A stretch of 64,000 nucleotides of DNA from Odiellus spinosus (taxonomy: Eukaryota > Arthropoda > Arachnida > Opiliones > Phalangiidae): positions 994,501-1,058,500 of the forward strand of contig CAWUCO010000169.1 in the NCBI GenBank assembly GCA_963920705.1, read 5' to 3'. The notes below the pieces were generated by a model, which worked only from the letters and a program-made list of their open reading frames with translations, did not search any database and was not told where the DNA came from. The position numbers and the translations under genes are program-made. Shown here in pieces: positions 11,568 to 27,159 of this stretch; the stretch's first letter is position 1, and every line of letters begins with the position of its first letter.

Positions 11568-14500
11568 AATTGTGGAAATACGATATATGTTTGTAGGTTC
11601 TACGAGTAATAAAGAGTCCGAATATATGAACATTTGTACATACTGTTTTGTTTCTATTATAATTTTTACCCAAAAAAGGTCGATCTTTGTTTAGGATTCG
11701 AAAATCAACTAATATATATAAGTTCCGCCGAACACGTATCTTATCGCCTTTTGGACCCCAATTAGGCAACTTTCTATTATACATGTTTTATTAAAATAAT
11801 TAGTACGACTACTCGCGTGTAACAAATACTCGATTTATTAAAAAGGCTGCGACTTTATTTACGCGATAACGGATTTCTGTAAAAGATGGTTCCTTATCTC
11901 GCTTCACGAAAACATTACATTCGCGTAATACGGCGGCTAATTTGGGGTCTTACGGGCATCTCCTCACCAAATCGGATAACAAATTAAGAACTGCGGTGTG
12001 TATAGATAATCTTTTTCAGTCGCAGTGCACCCCACATGGAGGATTCAACCACCATCTGTCCGAAAATTGAACCCCATTCCATTCGTATATGGGCATCTAC
12101 GAAGTTTAAATAATAATGGCGAGCCATCGTGTCTTAATTATAATTAACAATTACGATTAAAAAATCGTAGGCACTTACATTGCGATAAAAAACTGATGTA
12201 TTGAGTCGATTGTCCATGATTCCCGATTATCGCGAATGACGCGAGCCAAGAGATCCTTAGGGCGTTGATTAGTGGTTTTTCCCCCTGAATTCCTTTACTC
12301 AATCTGGGTGAGGTAACGCGGTGACGTTTTTGCGACTTAACTCCTTAATTATAAACAGATTTGAGAATCGGTGATATGTCGATCTTTTTCAATCGTAGAC
12401 ATCGCGTCGCCCTACGACGAATCTTACGAAATGCGTAATAGCTCTATTTCTAAACCAGCCCTGGAAACCGAGCGTAATTAGTCGATCAATAACGGGGAAA
12501 AATCGAGTTCTGGTATAAACATTGGCTAAAGGAAGAGTGAAAAGGGAACAATGGCCCGTTGATTACATTCTCGCGAGTAATTAATTTTCCAGTTCAGTTC
12601 GCTTAATTAACGGAAGCTGAATTGGTAGAGTGGCCGCGATGTGTAAGCTTAGTTAAAATCCCATCCGAGATCCAACATCCTTTCCACGAATTGGCGTAAT
12701 TGTTTCCCATTTAGATCCATTTAATTCCTGCCACAATTAGCCTAATTCAATGATCTATCCTAGATACCCGAGACTTGATTCGAATCGTTCCAAGGTATTA
12801 CGCCGATTTCGAGAACGACCTCTTATAAGGCCAACTTCACTCCATTTATACAAATTTATATTATACGAAGTCATCTTTTTTTTTTTTCGATATAAGCATC
12901 GTTCCATGGCGTGATCACCTAGAACCCTCAATCTTCGCGAGGAACGAGACAAAGGCCAGGCCTCGTTTAAATTACTCGGTTGCTTTCGGTTAACTAGATA
13001 TTAAAGGCGAACTACACTCAGACTACCTCGAATCTCTCTGAAAACCTAATCGCTCCTTGCTCGCTGTCGAGCGTCGAGCGGTGGAACGGAAAATTTGAAA
13101 AACATCGGGTCCCCCAATCAAACCAGTGCAAAAAAAGATCTCAATCGGTTGATCTCACGAAAAAGACGGAGTAAATAAACTTGACACTTGACTGCTTAGT
13201 TTTTCCCGAAGGATTACAAAAGAGTGGATCATTACACGCCCACGGGAATGCAAAACTCGATCTCATGGTGATTTCTCTCGATAGAGTTCGAGCTACATTC
13301 ATTTTTAAGTCCTGGAATGTGTTGGAATATTTATGGGAAGAGTGGGCTTTTAATCGCGAGAATATTCGATAACCTCTTTTCGATAATTCCGATCGGCGTT
13401 AGTCTTATTTACGAGGCTATTCTCATTTCAATATTTTTTTTTGGAATTTTTCGCTAATTGAGACGGCTCGAACGTATAAGCATAGAATTCAAAATTGATT
13501 TGTCGTCTAATCCTTTAGCGATAACGAAATTCAACTCTATTAAACGTTGAAACTTAAGTGACGTTGGCGGTTTTACCCGTTTGTTTTCTTTTTCAGCTTC
13601 CTTTTTTCGATCCATGTTTGTTTTCAAGTTCTCGTGGCTTAAACCATTTAACGTCGAAATCTTGTTACATTCGCCCGACTTTAGACTTCATATAATGCCA
13701 CGAAGGAATATTTTTCCACGTGACGGTGACAAGATTTTGGCCACGAAACGAAAGGTTTTCGTATCAAAAACAAGAGGTATCCAGACAGCCTGGATAAACG
13801 TGGAGTGGTGGTCAATCGAGTACTTTGTAACCGCGTAAAAAATGTAATTATTACTCGCGCAAAAAATAAATTAAGAAATAAATAAATGGAGAAAGGAGTC
13901 TTCGTACGTCCGCCGCAGATGGCGCCAGGGTCTCTGCCTCTACATAAGCTCCCGCAACTCTCAACTGTCGAGAAAGAAGGTAGTACAACGCCACGACGCC
14001 GCACGACGAGGTGCCCTTTTTTAGGAGCGACACGAAAGGGAATAAACGCGCTGAAAGCTACGTTCCTTCCCCCAACTTCATCCGTATTTCAAGCTATATC
14101 TTTTTATAACGTTGAGTGATGACGTCATCATTCCACGTAAAAAGCCAAACCTTTGTCGGGAGGGATCCACGGAGTGATAAGCGTTTGATAGGAGCACGGT
14201 ATATTTGTTTCAAAAACAAAGCGCCGTGTCATTATCTTGAGGAGCGCTTTTACATTACTTTAAAATTAATCTTGCCTTTTTTTAGCGTTTTTCCAAGCGC
14301 TTTTTAGCCACACCGTGCTGTGTCACCAGAAATGACGAAGTACGTCATCGAGTAGAAAAATGAGTAACCGCGTAGTTTTAACCACAAATAACGCAAATAG
14401 CTTTAAATTATATGTTGTAACCGGGGAAAAAGGCTTAGGGTTACAAACTTTCCTTTCGGAGGAATTGGGAGGAGATTCCTTTAAGGGGATAGTTTCTAGA

Positions 14501-15148
14501 TAGTATATTACCGTTGCGTTGTAATAAACGTTGATCTCCTTTCCTCCGAAGTGACCGAGATGATTAATTTCTTACTTAAATAATTTCGACTAATTTTTAA
14601 TCGTTTACTCAATCTTTAATTTCTCTCTTGAAATCTGTCTGTCTTGAAATCCACAATCAATCAATCTGTCTTCTTATCTCCCCAACATCTCTTTTTATAC
14701 AAGAAGAAGGGGGTGGAACTTTGCAACAGGGAGTCCAGCTGGAATATTCCAGAAGTTTACATGGAAGGAGCGCCACCTATTTGGCGAAATAACCTTCCAG
14801 CTGGGCACTTGTTGCATCCTTCCCCCAAAAGAGGAAACAAAATTTATACAGATATTTTTTCACTGTTCTTTATGAAACTTAAGTTACTCTAATTTCTTTT
14901 GGTCTTTCTTTTTTCACTTGAATCTTTTCTTGATATTTCTTTAGAATGTGTCTTTCTCTCTGTATAGCCTCTTCCACAGATCGTAGTTATGGAACGTAAT
15001 CTTTTGTTTTTCCTCCAAGATCTAGATTTCTGATTTCCTTAGATTTCTCTGGAACGGGTAATTATTTTCTTCTCCTTCGGATCATTGCTAATCGAAATGT
15101 TCGAGATCTTCTGATAACTTGTTTTCCGAAATCAGATAAAGCTGAGGG

Positions 15149-16071
15149 ACAATCTCTCGCTAGGTGTCACTTCCGTTACAGGAATAACAGATGATGTCAG
15201 GTCTCAATAATATTTCGTTTTAACTTGTTTTGACATCCCAGGAGGATTTTTGGATGGAACTTTTTTCTCACGAGAAAGTGTTGCTCTGGACCTTGTAGTG
15301 TTTTTTCCTGTTGAGGATCTTTTAATTTCTGATGGTCTCGATTTTTCTTGCTCATTCTGATTATGTGATCTCTTGGAATGTTTCGAGATTGATTTCGAAC
15401 GAGCTGTCTTTTCCAAATTTTGGAAAACGTTATCTTCGCGAACAATGAGATCTTCTGGAGTCGATCGTTTTTTAGATTCTTCCGAATTTGGTTTTCTTGA
15501 TGGTGACGTTGACACGGTCGTTGTCAGTGGATCTTGGGAAATCAGCGTTTGAACAGGAGGTTGAGGTATCGGAATTGACTTGACTTGAAGTTTCTAGAAT
15601 CGTTGTCGTTGTAGGATTTGGGAATTGACCACCCATCGCTGATGGTTGATTCCCAAGAGGGAAGGGTCCTGTATGTACTGGAGGATAAACCGGGAAATTC
15701 CATTGTGGAAATCCATATCGCATTTGGGATCCTAATTCCATCATCGCGGGAGAAGGCCAAGGGTATGGCATGGTAGGCGGAATCACTGGTGGAATTTGTC
15801 CCATAGGTTGTCCTAATCCAAAGTTTTTTGTTGATCTTGGAATCGCTTGATGAATGGTTCCCGTTGACGAAATTGTGGTAGTAGATGTTGCAGATGATGA
15901 TGTTGTTGGGATATATAATAAGGTAGATTGAGGATTCAAAAAGTGGTTGGGGTGAGACCCGCCAATTGTGGCATTTGGGTTGGAAATATTCCTTCCCAAA
16001 TGGGAATTTGGAAATGCGGGACTTAACCCATTGGATTGAATCGAATAATTATTTCCTTTCTGCATTGTCAT
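15149..16071 (-). pseudogene. gag-like pseudogene, copy B
   Basis: This reading frame set is identical to copy A, including the frame changes and the damaged knuckle. The lesions therefore predate the tandem amplification. Confidence 0.45.
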
Positions 16072-19000
16072 TCTTAAGGGGGAAGTGAGCGGTTAATTCT
16101 GAAATCCTGGTGTTTTTGTGAACTTGTTACGGAAAAACTGAAGCCCGTAAAAATAAACGGTAAACAATATTCAAAAAGAGAATAATTGAACTATTCGATG
16201 AATTATTATTTAACCGAAATTCTAAACGGAAAATAAAATACTTATCGTTAAAGGTTCGACTCTTTTTGTCGTTGTTACGCGATAAATTATGGTCCAATTT
16301 CTATCGTTTGGATTTTAATTAATAGCGACGCGAATGAAGTACGTAATGAATGTTTAAAAAAGATGACGGACTAGTTGAACTATTTTATAATTAGAAGAAA
16401 GCGGGTTTTTCGCTAGTTACGAGGAAAAGTCAAAGATGTCGCTACCTATCGAAAATCGCGATTTCGCCAAATCGACGTCCTGTCTGTGATACGGACAACG
16501 GAAAAAAGAAATAATTCGGCCCTTTTTAGGTTTATTCTCGCGTGTTTTTTACTCCCTATCTTCCACTTTATATTTGTTTAGCGAATAAAAATTGAAATTA
16601 AAATATTTTTAAGAGACCAATTTCAACGCCATCTAGGATTTTTTCTCAAAACACAAAACCTTTTACTTCCCCCTTAAGTCTTTCGTTGTTATCTTTGAAG
16701 TCCTTGAAATAATTCGCTTGTTTTAAAAAAATATTTCGTTTTTCACTTTATTACCCGGGACCTACTCTTTTTCTTCCTAATGTAATTTTCCTTTCTACTC
16801 AATAAATATTATATCTTTAAATTTCAATTAATACTCTTCAACTATACATACAAAATTATTAAACTCATTTAAGAAAAAGTCTTTAAATCGAAAAGTCCGG
16901 TAAAAATTTTCTTCGCCTGCTTATTTTTTATCTAACAATTCTCCCAGAGAAGTCATAACAAGATGGGCAAGCCCATAGGAATAGCTAGTCCCATGACATT
17001 GTAAAAGAGGCTGAAAAGAATGATGCTATAGCAGGGGCTTGTTATGCATGCATAAACGCTCTTTGAACAATTTGAATGGCGTTTGGAGATTCCTTTAAAC
17101 ACGAAGTTGCGGAAAGTTTTTCAAATCGTGTTTTTCAAATCGTGTTTTTCAAATCGTGTTTTTCAAAACGTGATTTTCAAATCAAATATTTTATTTCTGA
17201 CATACTCAAACCCAACACGCATAAGCTCCCTTATTATCTCGTTCGCGACGACTTGTTTGTTGTTTTTGAGTTTTCTTTACTGACAGACCAGAACCGAAAC
17301 ATTCATAAGCTACCTTTTTATCTCGTTCGCGACGACCTCTTATTAACGGGACTTGTTTTCTGTATTGTATATCTATGGAGATATAAGGAGTTTTTCGCCA
17401 AAGTTTAACCATGTATCTGTGGTAACGGGGATGAGCGTTTAACACTCGATCGTAAAGCTATGCAGCGGCGAGCGCGACTCGGTTTTTTCAGGAGACCACT
17501 TGGATGGAAAATCGAATTTGATATTTTAAATTTGTCTCAGACATCACGTCGTGACGTCTTTTGGAAAAGAGACGAAGGTTATTTCTATATATATAAATAT
17601 ATATTATATTGAATCGATAAAAACGCTCGTTACATATATAAGAGACGATGTTTTTTTCGATTCGTTGCACGACGCCGACGCCAGCCCCGCAGTGAATACA
17701 GTAGCTAGACCCCACTAAGGTTGGGTCTAGCTAAAATTGGAATTATTATATTTCATTCTATATTACGGATTTCGAAAAACGTCGTATTTTTATCTCGGCC
17801 CGTTATCCTTTCGAATAAATTTATGGATAATTCGTTTATTAATTAAAATTTTATCTCCTGGTCTAATTCGTATCCAGCATTTGAATACGATTCTCTTTAT
17901 ATATAATTTATGGATTTATATTAACTTAATTTATCCGAGATTAAATTATCTGAAAAAAGCCTAGTTATCAATGGATATGTTATTCATTATCCGATTCTGA
18001 GCTCCGGTTTTAAGAACGTCGTCCGTATCTATTTACCTTCGTTTGAAAAATCTCTATGATACGAAAAGGACCGTATTTAACTCCAATCTTTCCACCAGAT
18101 ATTATATTGTTCTCTATTGTATCAAGAATAGATTCAACACAAGAATATCGAACCGTACGCTATACCTCTGGTATAACGCTAGTTTCGAGCGGGTGGAGCT
18201 TACTAGATTTGACGTTATATGCGTTATGATTTTCACCCTATCACGAGCTTTCGAGGTCCGCGACAGAGAGCTAGCTCTCCCGGCAGCACCTATCCCAGTA
18301 GCCTGATATCCTCCCCCTCGCACTTATCGTAGAAAACCGCCAACCGCTTCCTGCGCACGTGACATGAGGCGCTTCGTAAGACCTCCGTAGGCTCTATCCG
18401 CTTGAGATTAGCGCGCGGACAATATCATCATCCATATTCTTGTGTTGAATCTATTCTTGATTCTATAGAATAAACCTCCCCAATCGACGTATTGTGATGA
18501 ATAATTCAAATCAAATAATGGTTGACGAAATGGTATTACAATATCAGTTTTCTTAAACCAAGTGTGACCCCGTCACATAGTTCAACATCTAGCCCCTCCA
18601 AATTTTTAGATTTTTTTGATTAATGTGCATTATAAGCCTATTTTTTGTATGTATTGTGTGTCACCTTCCCTTTAAAAGAAACTATTGAAACTTAAAAACG
18701 GGTAAAATATAAAAACCCCATTTCCTTCTTAACAAAGGACCGGATAGCCACATTTTAGCGAACTTTAAGAAACCCCAATTCTAAAGATCCCCTCTAGACA
18801 AAGTAAAACTTCGTGTGACCCTATCTATAAAAATGATACAAACTAAAACCCCGCTTCAATAACCGCCTAAAAGAACTAACGAGATGACATCGACTTTCAC
18901 GTTCATGGTCACTCGGACTCCCAAACTTTTCCACAACTCGCTGGAAAAAAACCTCGGATGGCACTTCATCCCACATTTCCCAACTAGAAACTTCTCTAGG

Positions 19001-21197
19001 AGCATCGCATAAACGACCATCGATGGGTCACAGGAACGCAACCTACAGGCATCGTGGCGCCAAACCAAAACTTTCGATTGCCCAACGCGTACCAATACCG
19101 CACCTGAATCGCCTTCTTCCCCCCCCCCCCCGAACCGAGGCATAAAGGAGAGAAGATGGCGATGGTAAAATCACTTCGACTTGGAGATCTCGAAAGGAAC
19201 CACTGAATTAACAGGATCACCCCCTAGAAGCCCAGGGCCCCCGCGCTGAGGCCGATGATGGAGCCCCCTTAAACTAAGGGTCCGGACTCTGCCATTTTTT
19301 GTCCTCGATCCTTCGGGACATAGTCGCTGTCGAAAACTTTAACTCGCGAAATAACTTAGAAGAAATCAGTTCCCGCTATAACTTAGAAGATAAAATGAGT
19401 CAAAACTCATCTCAATAGTAATGAAAAAGAGCCACCGAGGCCACAAAGAACTCCATTCGCCCTCCAGAATCCGATGTTCCCCGCTGACGATATTCAATCC
19501 ACAAAGGAAAGGAGCCTCCCCGCTATATGGCGTCGAAACCGAGAAATCCATCAAACTAAAAACACGACGTCGAAGGACGAGAATTACTGAAGTCAAACAA
19601 AATCCCCCCCTCGAGACCCCAAGAAACCGGACGACCACTCGTCGGAGCATGTGTGAAGACCTACCCGAGAGACCGTGCCGTAACTAATTTCAACGAAGTT
19701 GCCATCCCGCAAGCTGTCCGAGAAATCCCGTCTAACCCCTCAAGGAGAGAGCCAGTGAAACCGATTGGTACAGGAATGGTTACGGCTCTACTGTTACGCA
19801 ACAAAATCCAGCTAATCCGAGAGAGACGACGGCCCCCGAACCCAACTTTTTCGTAAAAACACACGCAATGTTGAGTATTTTTTTTTTATTGTTATATTTT
19901 GTTTTATCGTTTGACCACTCAGGGAATTATTCGTGCCCCAAATCTAAATGTCGGCTTGTTGTTGAGATCAAAGTCTAGAAAACCGTAGTACAATTCAACT
20001 CCCGTACTTTTTAAGAAACAAATAGAAATCAGAAAAACGTTATCGAGATATAAATAGAGAGATTAGGATAATCTTTGCTCCCTATTTTAAAACCCCTTTT
20101 TATAGGAGGTGAAATTTAATATTAAAAGTGAATAGATATAGATATATCGTAATTTTGAAACCCCTCTAGAAATCGAAAGTAAAAATCTTAGGCACAGTCC
20201 GTGCCAAAATCCTCGTATATATATTTAAAACTTAACGTTGGACTCCCTCTTACGAATAAGCAAAGGGCAAGTCCCCTATATATATTTTATAAGCACCTTC
20301 CGTGCGCCCAACTCCGTGAGATAACGGGTTGTAACGTCTCTCGAGTATATTAAGTATTATCGTTTTTTCCCCCTAGTAATTAAAGTGTTATATTTTTGAA
20401 AGTGTTATTAGAAATGTGCCTTTCCATGAATAAAAGAGTGTTATTTTGATTGACCAATTATGAGAAACCATACGTGAAACGAATCTTTTTTCCTCTTCTT
20501 CCCACGTGATTAAACTTCTCACGCAATTTATCCCAACCCCCAAAACACTTTTTTTGTGTAAGCTTTCCCCGTGTTGGTGGCTCTTCGAACATTTTTCCCA
20601 AAACCAGCGTCTTTTAACCAAATTCGCGGGAAAAAGTTCGAGCGCCGCTCGCCAGGCGGAAACCCGGTGAGGAAAACCCTTTATAAGGGTATATGTTTCT
20701 AAATTTGGAAACGTTCGATTAAAGAGAATATCGAAAAGTCATTTACGTCGAGTTGTCTTGGACTACTGCGCTGCTTTCCTTTTTGAAGGTATTTTATTTT
20801 TCAAAATTATGGAACCCTGTTAAAACTTTGCAGAAATAAATAATAATGATTCCTTGGAGCTTCTTTTCGATAATCCATAAGCCCATCAGAAGTGATTAAC
20901 TTATGACTTTAACTAAGAAAATGGGCTGGATAGAAAGAAGTTACAAATGATTTGGGTCGACTTATATATGTTCAACGGAAATGAATCTAGTTAAAAAACT
21001 AAGCTAGCCTTACCTAAGGCTAAGCCAGTGTCGATAAATTGGAAAAAAAACCTTGTCGATCATTTGGGAATCGATCCGCGAAATATATGTTTCAAGCACA
21101 TAGCTTATTAGTTTAAATAGAAAAATGATTCTTCTGGTACACTAGTGAACATTACTATAGTTTCTAGTAGGGTGTAATTGTTAATTTTTATCCGCAG

Positions 21198-21419
21198 CTA
21201 CTCCAAAAAAAATTGATTCGACGAAAAAATCGGTTTTTGTTCGGTATATGGTTAATGATGGTTTTCGTCCTAATGAACGCCTTTTGCGGTAATTTTCGAG
21301 CTAGTATGCTGATTTTTAATGACGCTGATAACATCGAGGGGCTTTCTGATTTATCTCAAATTGTCGATCAGATTCATCCAGTCTTGGTTAAAGGAACTGC
21401 TTACGAAGATTATTTCAAG
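21198..21419 (+). pseudogene. Ionotropic-receptor-like exon, copy B
   Basis: The exon and both splice-site motifs appear identical to copy A. Confidence 0.55.
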
Positions 21420-21574
21420 GTTTCTAACTAGTGTTTTGAAATTGGACAAATAAACTACACCAATCGAATCACGTTTTTCAAAAGGCAGAACCTATCCAAC
21501 AAGGAGTTGAGTTTATAGTTTCAATATTCATATTTTAACTAAATGATATATTCATCATTAACTTAGTGAAGGAA

Positions 21575-22177
21575 AACAAGTTGGGAAACCAAAATATAAC
21601 CTCCCCGACGTTAAGGTAACATAACCTAACCTTACCTAAAATAAAAGATGAAAAGAAATGTAGAGTATTGGAAGAGTAGAAGAAACAGCGTCCATTTCAA
21701 TCACATTTCTCTATTTCCCATTTATGTTACGGAGTATAAGTTTTTTCCCTTAACTTCAAGGATTCAGAGAATGCAAAAGAGTGTCCTGCGTTACCCATAA
21801 TTGTATGCGGCAGGTCGTAGACTTTTTAATATACACACCAAATGAAATGTCCTGCGGTACCCATAATTATATGCGGCAGGCCTAGATTTCTTAATAGACA
21901 CACCAAATGAAATGTTTATTTTCTAAATAAATATGTAAAATACAAGTTCTTGTAATATAAATTAACACTTGAGTATAGGCTGTACTGTGTGATTATCTTT
22001 GATAATCCACTGATTTGATAAAGACGAAGAATTTAGTCTGGGATGGTAAAGAAGACAAGGAATGAAAACGACGAAGATATGGTAGCAAGTTCCTCTTGGA
22101 CAAACCAAGGAATATTGAAGACTGAATGTTCCATTTACAACCCATTGTCGGTAGATGATTGGTAATTACTTCCGGTA
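21575..22177. mobile_element. Left-terminal fragment of the large foldback element, copy B
   Basis: This is the same 603-bp fragment, cut at the same base. An identical cut in both copies shows that it is the junction of the tandem duplication and not independent decay. Confidence 0.88.
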
Positions 22178-25100
22178 GGGCAATCTACTCTAAATTCGTA
22201 ATTAAAGCATAGAAAAGGAGCTCAATCCTAATTTGAAGTCTAAAACCCTGGTCAAGAAATACTGAAACAGATTAAAAAATTTGGGAGGGGGTTGGGGTCT
22301 CATAGGGGCCAAATATGAGACTTCGAAAATTCTGAAAATTTAAAATTTTTGGCCCAACAGTCTATCTACTTCAAATTATAAATGGGATCAATGAGACTGG
22401 ATTTTCCAAAAAATAGTTTTTCATATGAAAACTACCCCACCCCCTTCCCCCCCAAAAAAATCAATTTTGCACTCTAAAATTGTTTCTCATTGATTCCGTT
22501 TATAATTCAAAGTAGATGGCCTGTTGGGCCAAAAATATTAAATTTTCAGAATTTTTGAAGGTGACGCTCGAGTCTCAAATTTGGCCCCTATGAGACCCCC
22601 AAAAATTGAAATTATCTCGTTCTGTAATTTTTTCCCAGCGTTTTCGTCTTCAAATACGTATTCAGCGCCTCTTTTTCGTCCACAATATGAATTTTTATTA
22701 ACTTAAATCTATTAATTATATTATTAGAGAAAACCCAATTTGAAAATTTAAAATCCAAATTTAAGCAAAACCAAAATTTTAAACATTTTAACTCGAGAAA
22801 TATATTTTTATTTTTTTTTGGAATCTGAAACTTGGCACTACCAATAATCCATTCAGGTTCCATAAGAATATGGGAGCGTAGCTTTAGCCTCCGCTACCAT
22901 CCTCCCAAGGATGATGAGGGGAGGATGCGTAATGTGGAACGAAACCGCGCGAACTGTGGGTATACCTAAGGTCGGGAGGGACGCCAAAAAAAGGGATATG
23001 AATAGTAGGACCGGATGTTACAGTGAAGAGCCGGTTTTTAGCGCCATCACGTTAGCTGATTTCTAACTTAAAATATATAATATTTATTGTAGAAAAAGGC
23101 AAGAGAGGGCTCTGGGGCTCCAAGGTTGATTGGGGTTGAAGGTGAAAGGAGTGTACATGTGTTTAAAAAACTTACTTTGGTTAGTAGCACTTTTTATCTT
23201 TTTGGCGTAGGTATGATCATTAGAAATCATTGTTTTTTTTTTCTAATTTATTTTAAACCCAAACCAATTTTTTTTAATACCAAAAAAAGTATCAAAGATA
23301 TGAAACTAAATTGGCAGACAGCTTGGTTTGACAGTTTGACCTTTGTCTCCGCCTATAATAGCGTCATCTACGTTCACTATTATTTTGAATGCAACATTAA
23401 TTAATTTTTAACACTATATTAAATTATGCTTCTTATTTGTAGATTTAATTGATTATCAAAAGAAATTTAAATAATGTTTGTACGTGTATCTAAAATCAAA
23501 CTCACACGATGGCTCTAACTACTGCTCAGATACCACGTGAATCCTCTATTTTCCGGTCCTACTATTCATATCCCTTTTTTTGGCGTCCCTCAATTGTGGA
23601 AATACGATATATGTTTGTAGGTTCTACGAGTAATAAAGAGTCCGAATATATGAACATTTGTACATACTGTTTTGTTTCTATTATAATTTTTACCCAAAAA
23701 AGGTCGATCTTTGTTTAGGATTCGAAAATCAACTAATATATATATAAGTTCCGCCGAACACGTATCTTATCGCCTTTTGGACCCCAATTAGGCAACTTTC
23801 TATTATACATGTTTTATTAAAATAATTAGTACGACTACTCGCGTGTAACAAATACTCGATTTATTAAAAAGGCTGCGACTTTATTTACGCGATAACGGAT
23901 TTCTGTAAAAGATGGTTCCTTATCTCGCTTCACGAAAACATTACATTCGCGTAATACGGCGGCTAATTTGGGGTCTTACGGGCATCTCCTCACCAAATCG
24001 GATAACAAATTAAGAACTGCGGTGTGTATAGATAATCTTTTTCAGTCGCAGTGCACCCCACATGGAGGATTCAACCACCATCTGTCCGAAAATTGAACCC
24101 CATTCCATTCGTATATGGGCATCTACGAAGTTTAAATAATAATGGCGAGCCATCGTGTCTTAATTATAATTAACAATTACGATTAAAAAATCGTAGGCAC
24201 TTACATTGCGATAAAAAACTGATATATTGAGTCGATTGTCCATGATTCCCGATTATCGCGAATGACGCGAGCCAAGAGATCCTTAGGGCGTTGATTAGTG
24301 GTTTTTCCCCCTGAATTCCTTTACTCAATCTGGGTGAGGTAACGCGGTGACGTTTTTGCGACTTAACTCCTTAATTATAAACAGATTTGAGAATCGGTGA
24401 TATGTCGATCTTTTTCAATCGTAGACATCGCGTCGCCCTACGACGAATCTTACGAAATGCGTAATAGCTCTATTTCTAAACCAGCCCTGGAAACCGAGCG
24501 TAATTAGTCGATCAATAACGGGGAAAAATCGAGTTCTGGTATAAACATTGGCTAAAAATCGAGTTCTGGTATAAACATTGGCTAAAGGAAGAGTGAAAAG
24601 GGAACAATGGCCCGTTGATTACATTCTCGCGAGTAATTAATTTTCCAGTTCAGTTCGCTTAATTAACGGAAGCTGAATTGGTAGAGTGGCCGCGATGTGT
24701 AAGCTTAGTTAAAATCCCATCCGAGATCCAACATCCTTTCCACGAATTGGCGTAATTGTTTCCCATTTAGATCCATTTAAGAGACTTGATTCGAATCGTT
24801 CCAAGGTATTACGCCGATTTCGAGAACGACCTCTTATAAGGCCAACTTCACTCCATTTATACAAATTTATATTATACGAAGTCATCTTTTTTTTTTTTCG
24901 ATATAAGCATCGTTCCATGGCGTGATCACCTAGAACCCTCAATCTTCGCGAGGAACGAGACAAAGGCCAGGCCTCGTTTAAATTACTCGGTTGCTTTCGG
25001 TTAACTAGATATTAAAGGCGAACTACACTCAGACTACCTCGAATCTCTCTGAAAACCTAATCGCTCCTTGCTCGCTGTCGAGCGTCGAGCGGTGGAACGG

Positions 25101-27159
25101 AAAATTTGAAAAACATCGGGTCCCCCAATCAAACCAGTGCAAAAAAAGATCTCAATCGGTTGATCTCACGAAAAAGACGGAGTAAATAAACTTGACACTT
25201 GACTGCTTAGTTTTTCCCGAAGGATTACAAAAGAGTGGATCATTACACGCCCACGGGAATGCAAAACTCGATCTCATGGTGATTTCTCTCGATAGAGTTC
25301 GAGCTACATTCATTTTTAAGTCCTGGAATGTGTTGGAATATTTATGGGAAGAGTGGGCTTTTAATCGCGAGAATATTCGATAACCTCTTTTCGATAATTC
25401 CGATCGGCGTTAGTCTTATTTACGAGGCTATTCTCATTTCAATATTTTTTTTTGGAATTTTTCGCTAATTGAGACGGCTCGAACGTATAAGCATAGAATT
25501 CAAAATTGATTTGTCGTCTAATCCTTTAGCGATAACGAAATTCAACTCTATTAAACGTTGAAACTTAAGTGACGTTGGCGGTTTTACCCGTTTGTTTTCT
25601 TTTTCAGCTTCCTTTTTTCGATCCATGTTTGTTTTCAAGTTCTCGTGGCTTAAACCATTTAACGTCGAAATCTTGTTACATTCGCCCGACTTTAGACTTC
25701 ATATAATGCCACGAAGGAATATTTTTCCACGTGACGGTGACAAGATTTTGGCCACGAAACGAAAGGTTTTCGTATCAAAAACAAGAGGTATCCAGACAGC
25801 CTGGATAAACGTGGAGTGGTGGTCAATCGAGTACTTTGTAACCGCGTAAAAAATGTAATTATTACTCGCGCAAAAAATAAATTAAGAAATAAATAAATGG
25901 AGAAAGGAGTCTTCGTACGTCCGCCGCAGATGGCGCCAGGGTCTCTGCCTCTACATAAGCTCCCGCAACTCTCAACTGTCGAGAAAGAAGGTAGTACAAC
26001 GCCACGACGCCGCACGACGAGGTGCCCTTTTTTAGGAGCGACACGAAAGGGAATAAACGCGCTGAAAGCTACGTTCCTTCCCCCAACTTCATCCGTATTT
26101 CAAGCTATATCTTTTTATAACGTTGAGTGATGACGTCATCATTCCACGTAAAAAGCCAAACCTTTGTCGGGAGGGATCCACGGAGTGATAAGCGTTTGAT
26201 AGGAGCACGGTATATTTGTTTCAAAAACAAAGCGCCGTGTCATTATCTTGAGGAGCGCTTTTACATTACTTTAAAATTAATCTTGCCTTTTTTTAGCGTT
26301 TTTCCAAGCGCTTTTTAGCCACACCGTGCTGTGTCACCAGAAATGACGAAGTACGTCATCGAGTAGAAAAATGAGTAACCGCGTAGTTTTAACCACAAAT
26401 AACGCAAATAGCTTTAAATTATATGTTGTAACCGGGGAAAAAGGCTTAGGGTTACAAACTTTCCTTTCGGAGGAATTGGGAGGAGATTCCTTTAAGGGGA
26501 TAGTTTCTAGATAGTATATTACCGTTGCGTTGTAATAAACGTTGATCTCCTTTCCTCCGAAGTGACCGAGATGATTAATTTCTTACTTAAATAATTTCGA
26601 CTAATTTTTAATCGTTTACTCAATCTTTAATTTCTCTCTTGAAATCTGTCTGTCTTGAAATCCACAATCAATCAATCTGTCTTCTTATCTCCCCAACATC
26701 TCTTTTTATACAAGAAGAAGGGGGTGGAACTTTGCAACAGGGAGTCCAGCTGGAATATTCCAGAAGTTTACATGGAAGGAGCGCCACCTATTTGGCGAAA
26801 TAACCTTCCAGCTGGGCACTTGTTGCATCCTTCCCCCAAAAGAGGAAACAAAATTTATACAGATATTTTTTCACTGTTCTTTATGAAACTTAAGTTACTC
26901 TAATTTCTTTTGGTCTTTCTTTTTTCACTTGAATCTTTTCTTGATATTTCTTTAGAATGTGTCTTTCTCTCTGTATAGCCTCTTCCACAGATCGTAGTTA
27001 TGGAACGTAATCTTTTGTTTTTCCTCCAAGATCTAGATTTCTGATTTCCTTAGATTTCTCTGGAACGGGTAATTATTTTCTTCTCCTTCGGATCATTGCT
27101 AATCGAAATGTTCGAGATCTTCTGATAACTTGTTTTCCGAAATCAGATAAAGCTGAGGG

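Larger units (their letters stand above)
10154..22177. repeat. 12-kb tandem segment, copy B (complete, 12,024 bp)
   Basis: This is the first complete unit in the window. Against copy A it shows one noticed substitution (G at 12,198, A at 172), a T run of 6 instead of 7 near 16,641, a C run of 13 instead of 14 near 19,120, and one extra TA in the short TA run near 23,735, which falls in the next unit. Such sparse differences mean very recent duplication or ongoing homogenisation, and they also argue against a simple assembly copy-paste. Confidence 0.93.
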
